Assembly (NCBI GenBank): GCA_007119985.1
Contig: SKOQ01000176.1
Span: 1-28,714 of the forward strand
Length of the DNA: 28,714 nt
Reading direction: 5' to 3'
From: Marinospirillum sp.
Lineage (GTDB): Bacteria > Pseudomonadota > Gammaproteobacteria > Pseudomonadales > Halomonadaceae
Within the stretch, counting starts at the first letter, position 1; every line of letters begins with the position of its first letter. The translations under genes and the position numbers were made by a program. The notes below the pieces were generated by a model. It had not been told where the DNA came from and made no database searches. It worked only from the letters and a program-made list of their open reading frames with translations. Of this stretch, positions 15,250 to 22,468 are shown piece after piece.

Positions 15250-16545
15250 ATGATGCGTCGTTTGTGGGAAAAAATACAGCAGCAAGAGTGGATTCAAGGG
15301 CCTTGGCACGCCGTTGCTCGGATAGTGCTGGTACCTTTGCGCCAGATTTGGGGGCGCTTTATGCAGGATGAAGGTCCACGCAATGCAGCGGCTTTAACCT
15401 ATACCTCTTTGTTTGCTGTCGTGCCTCTGCTGACCGTGATCTACTCCATGTTGGCGGCTCTGCCTGCTTTTCGTGGTGTGGGCGATGAGCTGCAAGGCAT
15501 GCTGTTTGATCATTTTGTGCCGGCGACGGGTGCGGTGATGCAGGATTATATGGGTAACTTTGCCGATCAGGCGCGCCAGTTGACTCTTGTTGGGGTAGCG
15601 GTGTTGATCCTGACGGCGGGCATGATGATCGTCAATATCGAGAAGGCGTTTAATGGTATCTGGCGAGTTGAGAAGCCGCGTCGTGGTGTGCAGGCCTTCC
15701 TCTTGTATTGGACGGTTTTAACCTTAGGGCCGCTCTTGCTGGGGGCGGGCATGGTGTTGAGTTCTTATCTGGCTTCTATGCCGCTTTTAGAGCAGCTAAC
15801 AGGGGCGGTGGGTGGGAGAGCAACAGTGTTGGGTTATCTGCCTTTTATTTTTAGTATGACCGCCTTTACTCTTTTGTATTGGGCTGTACCGCATTGCCGT
15901 GTTCGCTTGCGCGACGCCGCATTGGGCGGTATCGCAATGGCGCTGTTATTTGAAGTGGCCAAAAAAATATTTACCTGGTTCGTCACGCATTTTCCGAGCT
16001 ATGAGCTGGTCTATGGTGCCTTTGCGGCCGTGCCCGTGTTTCTTTTATGGGTCTATGTGTCCTGGCTGCTGATTTTATTGTGCGCGCAATGGGTAGCTTA
16101 TCGTGGTACGCCTCAGCTCGCCGAAAGCCAGTCATCTTATCCGCCTGCAATCACTCAGTTGCTGATTTTAAAGGCCGTTTGGGAGGCTTTTGGACGGGGT
16201 GTGGGTGTGAAAGATGCTCAATTGCGCCAAGAGGCCGGTGAGCCGCCCCTGTCTGTGTGGCAAGAGACGATGCAGGCGCTGCAAAATCAGCACTGGGTGG
16301 TTTTTGATGAAGAGCATCAGGAGTGGCTGCCTGGTCAGAATTTGATGTGTATTACATTGGATGCCTGGTTGCAGGGCTTACCTTGGAGCTTGCCGCCACG
16401 AGATCAGTGGCCGCCTGCTCTGGCCTCTTGGCCATTGCTGAATCAACAGATGGCTGAGCTTGAGGCTTATCGTCAGCAGCTTTTTGCCTGCCCTTTGCCT
16501 GAGTATTGGCAACAAACAACAGCGCAACAGGAGAAAAAAAGATGA
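15250..16545 (+). CDS. yihY: YihY family inner membrane protein (formerly called RNase BN)
   Basis: A 431-residue protein with six predicted membrane spans between about residues 45 and 290, including AAALTYTSLFAVVPLLTVIY, LLYWTVLTLGPLLLGAGMVL and VFLLWVYVSWLLILLCAQW. This is the YihY/virulence factor BrkB family; its old assignment as RNase BN was wrong. The cytosolic C-terminal part (about 300-431) is longer than in E. coli YihY (290) and looks like a winged-helix-type extension (ILKAVWEAFGRGVGVKDAQL). The start is ATG 15250, or ATG 15253. It overlaps the next gene by 4 bases. Molecular function unknown. Confidence 0.92.
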   Translation: MMRRLWEKIQQQEWIQGPWHAVARIVLVPLRQIWGRFMQDEGPRNAAALTYTSLFAVVPLLTVIYSMLAALPAFRGVGDELQGMLFDHFVPATGAVMQDYMGNFADQARQLTLVGVAVLILTAGMMIVNIEKAFNGIWRVEKPRRGVQAFLLYWTVLTLGPLLLGAGMVLSSYLASMPLLEQLTGAVGGRATVLGYLPFIFSMTAFTLLYWAVPHCRVRLRDAALGGIAMALLFEVAKKIFTWFVTHFPSYELVYGAFAAVPVFLLWVYVSWLLILLCAQWVAYRGTPQLAESQSSYPPAITQLLILKAVWEAFGRGVGVKDAQLRQEAGEPPLSVWQETMQALQNQHWVVFDEEHQEWLPGQNLMCITLDAWLQGLPWSLPPRDQWPPALASWPLLNQQMAELEAYRQQLFACPLPEYWQQTTAQQEKKR

Positions 16546-16745
16546 GGCGTGCTTTAGGTGTGCTGCTGATTCTGGTCGGCAGCCTGCTGCTGTATTGGGC
16601 TTATGATGGCGCGCAAGCCTTGCGTGCAGGGATGAGTTATGCCGAGTTGGGGTTATCGCCAGAGAGTCTATGGCAGTATGCCGTGACTGGGGTGGTTGCT
16701 TGGATTTTTGGGGGGCTGATCCTTTGGCGCATGTGGCGCTCATGA
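16542..16745 (+). CDS. small two-span membrane protein, DUF3185-like
   Basis: A 67-residue protein. Its ATG overlaps the yihY stop (ATGA) and has AGGAG 8 bases upstream inside yihY, so it is translationally coupled. There are two hydrophobic helices (about residues 4-20 and 45-62) separated by a loop with LGLSPESLWQYAVTG, resembling the G/S-P-x-x-x-x-W pattern of the DUF3185 family. Function unknown; coupling to yihY suggests action at the same membrane or in a complex. An upstream TTG start (16506) is possible but unnecessary. Confidence 0.7.
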   Translation: MRRALGVLLILVGSLLLYWAYDGAQALRAGMSYAELGLSPESLWQYAVTGVVAWIFGGLILWRMWRS

Positions 16746-16751
16746 TAAATC

Positions 16752-16779
16752 TTGACATCTGAGAAAGCGGCCTTATAAT
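16752..16779 (+). promoter_or_regulatory. consensus promoter of tRNA-Ala
   Basis: TTGACA (16752-16757) and TATAAT (16774-16779) are both perfect, 16 bases apart, followed by a GC-rich stretch ACGCAGCC. This is the pattern of stable-RNA promoters subject to stringent control. The mature tRNA begins 15 bases after the -10. Confidence 0.9.
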
Positions 16780-16793
16780 ACGCAGCCATTGAA

Positions 16794-16869
<76 letters not shown>

Positions 16870-16895
16870 ATCAATATGCTTGCTGCCACAAGCGC

Positions 16896-16935
16896 AAAAA
16901 ACCGATTGACTCAATCAGAGTGAATCGGTTTTTTT
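16896..16935. terminator. bidirectional terminator between tRNA-Ala and apbC
   Basis: The perfect stem AAAAAACCGATT/AATCGGTTTTTT (16896-16907 with 16923-16934) encloses a 15-base loop and has T runs on both strands. It serves tRNA-Ala on the plus strand and apbC on the minus strand. Confidence 0.9.
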
Positions 16936-16993
16936 GTGCGCGCTTTTCTAGTTGCTAGCTTGCGGCTTCCTTGCCGCATGGTTTCAGTCTCTT

Positions 16994-17800
16994 CTACTCG
17001 CTGAATTGGATTGTTGGCGCTGGCGCTTCTTCAAGTTGGTTGAGTTGCAGAATCAGCTGCTCAGCAATCTGTCCAAAGGCTTGGCTGGTCGCGCTTTCGG
17101 GTTCTTGCGCCACAGCTGGTGTGCCTGCATCCATCAGTTCTCTCAGGCGTCGTGTTAGCGGCAGTTGCCCAAGTAGCTGTGTTTGATAGTCGGCGGCAAT
17201 GCGCTCGCCGCCACCGCTGCCAAAAATAGGCTCGCTATGGCCGCAGGATGAGCAGGTATGGAGGCTCATGTTTTCGACGACGCCTAAAACGGGGACCTTG
17301 ACCTGGCGGAACATCTCGATGCCGCGTTCGGCATCCAGCAGGGCAATATCTTGGGGGGTCGTCACAATAACGGCACCAGTCACCTTCACCTTCTGTGCCA
17401 TGGTGAGCTGGATGTCGCCCGTGCCTGGTGGCATATCGATCAGCAGAAAATCTAAATCAGACCAGCGGGTTTGGTTGAGCAACTGCTGAAAAGCACTGGC
17501 CGCCATCGGGCCGCGCCAGATCATCGGTGTGCTTTGATCAACGAGGAAGGCCATCGACATCAGCTGAATGCCTTGGGCTTCGATAGGATCAAAGCTTTGG
17601 CCATCTTGGCTTTGGGGTTTTTGGTCTGGACCAACGCCAAACATCTGTGCTTGGCTCGGGCCGTAAATATCAGCGTCGAGAACGCCGACTCGGTGGCCAA
17701 GTTTTTGCAGCGCCAAAGCAAGGTTGGCGGTGACTGTGGATTTGCCGACACCGCCCTTGCCGGACGCGACAGCAATAATGTTTTTTACACCTTCGATCAC
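16994..17800 (-). CDS. apbC: iron-sulfur cluster carrier ATPase, Mrp/ApbC/NBP35 family
   Basis: A 268-residue P-loop ATPase that binds and transfers Fe-S clusters. Near its start are the deviant Walker A GKGGVGKS (14-21), DADIYGPSQ (42-50), IDMPPGTGDIQLT (121-133) and, at 183-186, CSSC, the CxxC pair that bridges a cluster between two subunits. Start chosen at GTG 17800: GAGGAG lies 7 bases upstream. A TTG at 17857 falls inside the -35 region of the likely promoter. It lacks the N-terminal MIP18 (DUF59) domain of E. coli ApbC (369 residues). Convergent with tRNA-Ala across a shared terminator. Confidence 0.93.
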   Translation of the reverse strand: MIEGVKNIIAVASGKGGVGKSTVTANLALALQKLGHRVGVLDADIYGPSQAQMFGVGPDQKPQSQDGQSFDPIEAQGIQLMSMAFLVDQSTPMIWRGPMAASAFQQLLNQTRWSDLDFLLIDMPPGTGDIQLTMAQKVKVTGAVIVTTPQDIALLDAERGIEMFRQVKVPVLGVVENMSLHTCSSCGHSEPIFGSGGGERIAADYQTQLLGQLPLTRRLRELMDAGTPAVAQEPESATSQAFGQIAEQLILQLNQLEEAPAPTIQFSE

Positions 17801-17828
17801 GGGTTTTCTCCTCAAGCAGGTCCTTAGT

Positions 17829-17857
17829 ATCTTAGCTTGCTTTGTGGAGCGAAGCAA
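17829..17857 (-). promoter_or_regulatory. candidate apbC promoter
   Basis: On the minus strand TTGCTT (17852-17857) and TAAGAT (17829-17834) are 17 bases apart, giving a leader of about 20 bases before the GTG start. The spacer and flanks can also form a bulged AGCTT/AAGCT-type hairpin. Confidence 0.5.
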
Positions 17858-17887
17858 AGCTTGTACCGAACGGATCGTGACTCAAAT

Positions 17888-17917
17888 CCCCATGAAAAAT
17901 CATTGTTTTTCATGGGG
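17888..17917. repeat. perfect 12-bp inverted repeat upstream of apbC
   Basis: CCCCATGAAAAA (17888-17899) and TTTTTCATGGGG (17906-17917) are exact complements around the loop TCATTG. The T run lies inside the stem and nothing T-rich follows, so it is not a standard terminator. It stands between the UPF0016 stop (17951) and the apbC promoter, and may act as a 3' stabiliser for the former or an operator for the latter. Confidence 0.75.
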
Positions 17918-17950
17918 TTAATTGAATGCTTTGTGCTTGGTTGGCTCAGA

Positions 17951-18568
17951 TCACCATAATAGGGTCCAAAGGCCAAGGCCAATAAAGAGTAGGGCGGTGA
18001 TCCAGTGTAACTTATCGAGCGAGATTTTATCGAAGAGCAAGTGCCCTGCCAGAATAACAGGAAGATTGGCGGCCAGCATGCCTGCGGTCGTGCCCAGAAT
18101 CACGCTGATCAGGGCCTGCTCGAAGTGAGCGCCGAGCGCAACAGTCGCTACCTGAGTTTTATCGCCCATTTCAGCAATAAAAAAGAGTACCAAGGTGGCG
18201 ATAAAGGGGCCGTATTGAAACCAGCGTTGGGGGGTGTCCTCGTCGTCGAGGCGATCTGGAATCAGCATCCAAAGACCCATCGCGATAAAGGAGAGGCCAA
18301 GCAGCCAGCTGAACCAAGGTCCATCCAGCCAGTGGGCGGCAATAGCGCCCAGCCAGGCGGCAGCGGCATGATTCAGCAAGGTTGCGAGCAGAACGCCCCA
18401 AATAATAGGCCAAGGACGCCGATACTTGGCAATGAGCAAGAGGGCTAGGAGCTGGGTTTTGTCCCCGATTTCGGCCAAAGTGACCAGTAGGGTGGAAACG
18501 ATAAAGGCACTGAGGTGAGAGTCACCAAAGCTTGTGAGGTAGGTGCTGAAGGAATCGAGTAAAGACAA
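17951..18568 (-). CDS. UPF0016/GDT1 (TMEM165) family divalent cation exporter, probably Mn2+
   Basis: A 205-residue membrane protein with the two family signatures AEIGDKTQL and AEMGDKTQV, one per half, each in a membrane helix and each preceding a three-span repeat. Family members export manganese or exchange Mn2+/Ca2+ for protons (MneA in Vibrio, Gdt1 in yeast). The call is strengthened by the yybP-ykoY manganese riboswitch upstream. I start it at TTG 18568: AGGA lies 6 bases before it, just past the expression platform. A GTG at 18607 would place the leader terminator inside the gene. Expected behaviour: expression switched on by high Mn2+. Confidence 0.9.
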   Translation of the reverse strand: MSLLDSFSTYLTSFGDSHLSAFIVSTLLVTLAEIGDKTQLLALLLIAKYRRPWPIIWGVLLATLLNHAAAAWLGAIAAHWLDGPWFSWLLGLSFIAMGLWMLIPDRLDDEDTPQRWFQYGPFIATLVLFFIAEMGDKTQVATVALGAHFEQALISVILGTTAGMLAANLPVILAGHLLFDKISLDKLHWITALLFIGLGLWTLLW

Positions 18569-18591
18569 GTGAGATCCTAGGAGGCTGGCAC

Positions 18592-18641
18592 AAAAAAAAC
18601 CGAACACAACGCACGCCAGCCTCGACTGGTGGGTTGGGTTC
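18592..18641 (-). terminator. riboswitch-controlled terminator
   Basis: GAACCCAAC (18633-18641, minus) pairs with GTTGTGTTC (18602-18610) with one mismatch, over an inner CCAG/CTGG stem, and TTTTTTTT follows (18592-18599). Its 5' arm shares GAAC with the 3' strand of aptamer helix P1. An alternative perfect 9-bp stem, GAGGCTGGC/GCCAGCCTC (18615-18623 with 18581-18589), uses the terminator loop and ends two bases before the AGGA site. Confidence 0.75.
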
Positions 18642-18745
18642 AGGTCTCGTTAGGCCAAAAGGCTATTGATGCCATGGTGTGCTCACCAAGAATGTTGACA
18701 TCAATCTTAGATTCATCGGGAATCTAAGCAACTACTCCCCTAAAC
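18638..18745 (-). ncRNA. yybP-ykoY manganese riboswitch aptamer
   Basis: The minus strand carries the conserved elements in order: P1 GTTTAGG (18739-18745) pairing with CCTGAAC (18638-18644); GGGGAGTAG directly after; P2 CTTAGATT/AATCTAAG (18721-18728 with 18706-18713); then GTCAACATTCTTGG inside P3 (ATTGATG/CATCAAT, 18699-18705 with 18665-18671) with an inner GGTG/CACC hairpin; a GCC/GGC stem; and ACGAGACC before closing P1. These match the family that senses Mn2+ where the P1.1/L1 and L3 regions meet. The downstream gene is a putative Mn exporter. No clear promoter is visible in the 51 bases between tRNA-Leu and P1. Confidence 0.92.
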
Positions 18746-18796
18746 TTGATCTCATTAAAAGAAATCTTATTGAGGTAAAAATCAAAACACCATTTT

Positions 18797-18883
18797 TGGT
18801 GCCCAGGGCCGGACTCGAACCGGCACAACCAAAAGGTCGAGGGATTTTAAATCCCTTGTGTCTACCAATTTCACCACCCGGGC
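18797..18883 (-). tRNA. tRNA-Leu (TAA anticodon)
   Basis: An 87-nt class II tRNA. The acceptor GCCCGGG pairs with the sequence before CCA (one G.U-type pair); the anticodon stem AGGGA/TCCCT has loop TTTAAAA (anticodon TAA); there is a long variable arm (CTCGACCTTTTGGTTG region); the T arm holds GGTTCGAGTCC. CCA is encoded. It is the last of a Gly-Cys-Leu tRNA operon that matches E. coli glyW-cysT-leuZ in order. A small CACCA/TGGTG hairpin followed by T-rich sequence (18776-18801) overlaps its 3' end. Confidence 0.96.
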
Positions 18884-18905
18884 TTGCCTAAAAAGGCAAT
18901 AAAAA

Positions 18906-18979
18906 TGGAGGCTGGAGTCGGAATCGAACCGGCGTCCACGGATTTGCAATCCGCTGCATAACCACTCTGCCATCCAGCC
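18906..18979 (-). tRNA. tRNA-Cys (GCA anticodon)
   Basis: A 74-nt cloverleaf beginning GGCTGGATGGCAGAGTGG. The anticodon stem GCGGA/TCCGT carries loop TTGCAAA (anticodon GCA); the T arm holds GGTTCGATTCC; the acceptor ends CCAGCC followed by TCCA, so CCA is encoded. It lies 67 bases after tRNA-Gly and 22 before tRNA-Leu, with a small TTGCC/GGCAA hairpin between Cys and Leu that may aid processing. Confidence 0.96.
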
Positions 18980-19046
18980 ATAACACTTTTGTTCCAATAT
19001 GCAGCCTGTCTTCGTTATTTTGCTGTTCTAAGCGCATCAAAATAAC

Positions 19047-19121
19047 TGGAGCGGGAAACGAGATTCGAACTCGCGACCCCAACCTTGGCAAGGTTGTGCT
19101 CTACCACTGAGCTATTCCCGC
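19047..19121 (-). tRNA. tRNA-Gly (GCC anticodon)
   Basis: A 75-nt cloverleaf. Acceptor GCGGGAA; D arm TAGCTCAGTGGTAGAGC; anticodon stem CAACC/GGTTG with loop TTGCCAA (anticodon GCC); T arm with AGTTCGAATCT; encoded CCA. It is the first gene of the three-tRNA operon and sits just after a perfect consensus promoter. Confidence 0.97.
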
Positions 19122-19134
19122 TCGACAGGGACGC

Positions 19135-19162
19135 ATTATAGGGGGTGTTTTATTTCTGTCAA
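19135..19162 (-). promoter_or_regulatory. consensus promoter of the Gly-Cys-Leu tRNA operon
   Basis: On the minus strand perfect TTGACA (19157-19162) and TATAAT (19135-19140) are spaced by 16 bases, followed by a GC-rich GCGTCCC. Architecture is identical to the tRNA-Ala promoter. It lies in the 113-base gap after pgsA. The rest of that gap is A/T-rich with one GGCAGA/TCTGCC hairpin (19199-19223) lacking a U tract. Confidence 0.9.
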
Positions 19163-19234
19163 ATCTTTTTTCTGTTTTATCGCATTTTTTCTTTCTTAGG
19201 CAGAGACTTAAGTCATTTCTGCCTTGTTTGCCTT

Positions 19235-19783
19235 CTAGTCTGCCTTGCGAAGGTGGGGAGTGGCTGCACGCAGATATTGATACATTGACCAGAGTGTCAG
19301 GCCGGCAGCGGCGTAAAGCAGAACGAGGCTGAGATAAGCGCCTAGGGTTGCGGGCGGGAAGTAAAGCAGCAGGATAATGGCGAGCATCTGAAAGGTGGTT
19401 TTAACCTTGCCTATCCAGCTGACGGCCACACTGGCGCGCTCTCCAAGTTCCGCCATCCACTCTCTAAGTGCAGAGATGACGATTTCACGACCGATGATAA
19501 TCAGAGCCGGCAGCGTCATCAGCCAATGTGCATGGGCTTCAATCAGGAGCCCCAGGGCAACGGCTACCATCAGCTTATCGGCGACTGGGTCGAGGAAGGC
19601 GCCAAAGGCAGTCATTTGATCCCAGCGTCTGGCGAGATAGCCATCTAGCCAATCGGTTATCGCTGCGGCAGCAAAGAGTACTGCGGCAATCAGGTAACGG
19701 GATTCAAACGGCAGGTAATAAATCAGAACCAGTAAAGGAATGACAAGAATACGTAACAGGGTGAGGGCTATGGGTAGATTCAT
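19235..19783 (-). CDS. pgsA: CDP-diacylglycerol--glycerol-3-phosphate 3-phosphatidyltransferase
   Basis: An inner-membrane enzyme that makes phosphatidylglycerol phosphate, the committed step to PG and cardiolipin. The CDP-alcohol phosphotransferase motif D-G-x2-A-R-x8-G-x3-D-x3-D is intact (counting from the TTG two codons upstream: D49, G50, A53, R54, G63, D67, D71), amid several hydrophobic helices. Start set at ATG 19783, giving 182 residues like E. coli; a TTG two codons upstream is possible. It lies 9 bases after uvrC, in the conserved order uvrY-uvrC-pgsA-tRNAs. Confidence 0.96.
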   Translation of the reverse strand: MNLPIALTLLRILVIPLLVLIYYLPFESRYLIAAVLFAAAAITDWLDGYLARRWDQMTAFGAFLDPVADKLMVAVALGLLIEAHAHWLMTLPALIIIGREIVISALREWMAELGERASVAVSWIGKVKTTFQMLAIILLLYFPPATLGAYLSLVLLYAAAGLTLWSMYQYLRAATPHLRKAD

Positions 19784-19792
19784 CTTCAACTT

Positions 19793-21685
19793 CTATTTCA
19801 GCGAGTGATTTTTGGGGTTAAGCCTAGCACGAATGTCTTCGGCAAGACCACGGCTGATACCTTCAACTTGGCAAAGCGCATCCAAACTGGCGGCTTCGAT
19901 GGCTTTGATGCCGCCAAAATGGCGCAGTAGCGCTTGGCGCCGTTTGGGACCGATGCCGGGGATGTCTTCTAAGGCCGACTGAGTGCGTTTTTTATCGCGT
20001 TTTTGGCGATGCGCTTGAATCGCGACGCGGTGAGACTCATCACGAATATGTTGAATCAAATGCAGCGCTGGCGAATGGCTAGGCAGCACCAGTTCCTGCT
20101 CAGGCGTTTCAAAGTAGAGGGTTTCCAGGCCAGCCTTACGGGTTGTGCCCTTGGCCACGCCGAGTAGATGAAAGGCACCTGTTAGCCCTTGGGCTGCAAA
20201 GTAGTCACGCGCGGCATTGAGTTGACCCTTGCCGCCATCGAGAATCAGTAGATCTGGCCAAGGGCGCTGCTTCTGATCTTCTGGTTGAGGTGCTGCACTG
20301 GCGTCATCGGCGTGGGATGCGCGGTAGCGGCGCGCTAGAGCTTGGGCCATGGCAGCATAATCATCACCGGGGGTGATGTCGTGAATGTTGAAGCGGCGAT
20401 AGTCTTGGCGGCGTGGTCCCTGACGATCAAAAACCACGCAGGAGGCCACGGTGGCTTCTCCATGGCTATGGCTGATATCAAAGCATTCAATGCGCTCCAG
20501 CTTCTGCTCTAATTTGAGCGCGGCTTCAAGGCTGGCGAAGCGCTGGTGGTGCTGCTGCTCTTGGCGAGCTTCGCTGTTGAGCTGTTCGAGCGCATTGGCA
20601 CGCGCGAGATCAAGCCAGCGTGCCCTTTGGCTGCGAACTTGGCTGCTGATTTTGATCTTGCGTTCAAAGTGATGGCTCAAAGAGGTTTGGAGTGCGTCTT
20701 GATCTTCTTCTGCAAGCGCAGGGCTAATTAAGAGCTCTGGTGCTGGGGCCAATGGGCTGCGTACCAAAAAATGCTGCGCGATAAAGGCTTGTAGTCGAGC
20801 TGCGGGGAGGGCTTCGAGTGGGTCTTTAAAGCGAAAATGGCGTGTAGCCAGTAAGCGTCCTTGGCGGAGTTGCAGCAAGGTCACGCAGGTGCGTTGATCC
20901 TGTACCTCAAGAGCAAAGACATCGACTTCACCGAGCCCCGTATCGACATGCTGCTCTTGTTGCATTTGGCGCAGCTGCTGAATTTGGTCACGAAATAAAG
21001 CCGCGCTTTCAAAATCTAATTCAGCGGCGGCGGCTTCCATCTGATCAGCCAAACTTTGAGTGAGTTCATGATCCTTGCCTTGCAGTAGTAAGCGCGCATG
21101 CTGAAGGTCGCGCTGATAATCTGCGCTACTGATTTCACCCGTGCAGGGCGCAGAGCAGCGTTGAATTTGGTATTGCAGGCAGGGCCGACTGCGGTTGTGA
21201 AAGGTCGCATCATCGCATTGGCGTAAGCGAAAGGTGCGATAGAGCAGTTGAATCATCTCGCGTACACTGGCCGCATTGGGATAGGGGCCAAACCATTCCC
21301 CCGGCCCGCGTTCTTGGCGCACTCTTTGTATCGTCAGCGCCGGCCAAGGGTGAGCAGAAAAGTGCAGAAAGGGGTAGGATTTATCATCGCGCAGCAGAAT
21401 GTTGAACGGTGGCTTGAGCGCTTTGATCAGATTTTGCTCTAGCAGCAGCGCCTCGATCTCATTATGAGTGAGTGTGACCTCGATGTTGGCAATGCGCGCC
21501 ACCAGCGCTTGGGTTTTTGGGTGCAGTTGGTGGGTCGGGCGAAAGTAGCTGCTTAAGCGATTTTTAAGGTTTTTGGCCTTGCCAACATAGAGAATGCGAT
21601 CTTGCTGATCGAACATCTGGTAAATGCCAGGTGCTTGAGTGAGGTGCTTTAAGAAACGGCGAGGCTCAAAGGGTGTTGATGTCAT
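19793..21685 (-). CDS. uvrC: excinuclease ABC subunit C
   Basis: UvrC makes both incisions in nucleotide excision repair. The 630-residue protein (E. coli 610) shows the GIY-YIG nuclease for the 3' cut (PGIYQMFDQ, YVGKAKNLKNRLSSYF), RPCLQYQIQRCSAPC with clustered cysteines, a UVR segment that contacts UvrB (around 210-240), the RNase H-like 5' nuclease (ERIECFDISHSHGEATVASCVVFD and LLILDGGKGQLNAA) and tandem helix-hairpin-helix motifs at the end (IPGIGPKRRQALLRHFGG). Start chosen at ATG 21685, one base after the uvrY stop; ATG 21709 overlaps uvrY. A Gln/Pro/Asp-rich insert precedes the catalytic DGGKGQ. Confidence 0.97.
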   Translation of the reverse strand: MTSTPFEPRRFLKHLTQAPGIYQMFDQQDRILYVGKAKNLKNRLSSYFRPTHQLHPKTQALVARIANIEVTLTHNEIEALLLEQNLIKALKPPFNILLRDDKSYPFLHFSAHPWPALTIQRVRQERGPGEWFGPYPNAASVREMIQLLYRTFRLRQCDDATFHNRSRPCLQYQIQRCSAPCTGEISSADYQRDLQHARLLLQGKDHELTQSLADQMEAAAAELDFESAALFRDQIQQLRQMQQEQHVDTGLGEVDVFALEVQDQRTCVTLLQLRQGRLLATRHFRFKDPLEALPAARLQAFIAQHFLVRSPLAPAPELLISPALAEEDQDALQTSLSHHFERKIKISSQVRSQRARWLDLARANALEQLNSEARQEQQHHQRFASLEAALKLEQKLERIECFDISHSHGEATVASCVVFDRQGPRRQDYRRFNIHDITPGDDYAAMAQALARRYRASHADDASAAPQPEDQKQRPWPDLLILDGGKGQLNAARDYFAAQGLTGAFHLLGVAKGTTRKAGLETLYFETPEQELVLPSHSPALHLIQHIRDESHRVAIQAHRQKRDKKRTQSALEDIPGIGPKRRQALLRHFGGIKAIEAASLDALCQVEGISRGLAEDIRARLNPKNHSLK

Positions 21686-21686
21686 G

Positions 21687-22334
21687 CTAGCGCGTCGTCT
21701 CAAAGACATCGATCAGCTTGTGGCGCATGGCTAGATGGGTGAGCTCCACATCGTTGCGCACCTCGAGCTTTTCAAAAATGCGGTAGCGATAGGTGTTGAC
21801 TGTGCGTGGGCTGACAAACAGGCAGTCGGCAATCTCTTGTGCCTTACGGCAGTTCACGATCATCATTGCTACTTGCATTTCTCTTTCTGAGAGCTGTTCA
21901 AAGGGGTTGTCCTGCGCGCCTGGGTTACGCACGATCATGCTGCTGGCCAGTGTTGGATCAATATATTTATGGCCTGCAGCCACAAGGCGAATCGCACGAA
22001 TCACTTCTTCATAGCTGGTGCCTTTGGTCAGATAACCCTTAGCACCGGCTTTGAGCAGACGCGTGACGGACACCTCGTCTCCATTAGCAGTGAGCCCGAT
22101 GACGGCGATATCAGGACAGGCGTGATGCAGGCGCCTTGTCGCCTCAACGCCACCAATGCCAGGCATTTTGACATCCATCAACACGATGTCGGGTTGGAGT
22201 TCGCGAGCCAGTTGGATGGCCTCTTCTCCTGTTTCAGCTTGTCCGACGACTTCCAGGCCGTCAGTATCAGTCAAGATGCGGTGAATACCTGTCCGCACAA
22301 GGAGATGGTCATCGACAATAAGAACGCGGGTCAT
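21687..22334 (-). CDS. uvrY: two-component response regulator UvrY/GacA
   Basis: A 215-residue NarL/FixJ-type regulator. The receiver domain has the acidic pair D8-D9, phosphoacceptor D54 in VLMDVKMPG and a conserved Lys in KGYLTKG. A LuxR-type helix-turn-helix follows (LSEREMQVAMMIVNCRKAQEIADCLFVSPRTVNTYRYRIFEKL). Its partner is normally the BarA/GacS hybrid kinase, and its main targets are CsrB/RsmZ-type small RNAs; neither is in this window. AGGT precedes the ATG. Upstream is a 134-base divergent region shared with rimO. Confidence 0.96.
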   Translation of the reverse strand: MTRVLIVDDHLLVRTGIHRILTDTDGLEVVGQAETGEEAIQLARELQPDIVLMDVKMPGIGGVEATRRLHHACPDIAVIGLTANGDEVSVTRLLKAGAKGYLTKGTSYEEVIRAIRLVAAGHKYIDPTLASSMIVRNPGAQDNPFEQLSEREMQVAMMIVNCRKAQEIADCLFVSPRTVNTYRYRIFEKLEVRNDVELTHLAMRHKLIDVFETTR

Positions 22335-22468
22335 TTTTATTTACCTAGAAAAATGCCAGGACGGTGAGGCTGGCTCGCGATGGATCTCAGGGGAAAGCGT
22401 GACCTGAGGCTTCGGGCGCGTTAAAATAACTCACTCATTTTTTACTCCCTACATAGTGTAACGCTTTC

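Noticed and set aside
19199..19223. GGCAGA/TCTGCC hairpin after pgsA
   Set aside because: No U tract follows on the minus strand, and no plus-strand gene needs a terminator there. The stem is only 6 bp.
22386..22408. CTCAGG...CCTGAG inverted repeat between uvrY and rimO
   Set aside because: Six-base arms with an 11-base spacer are weak evidence, and no regulator can be named.
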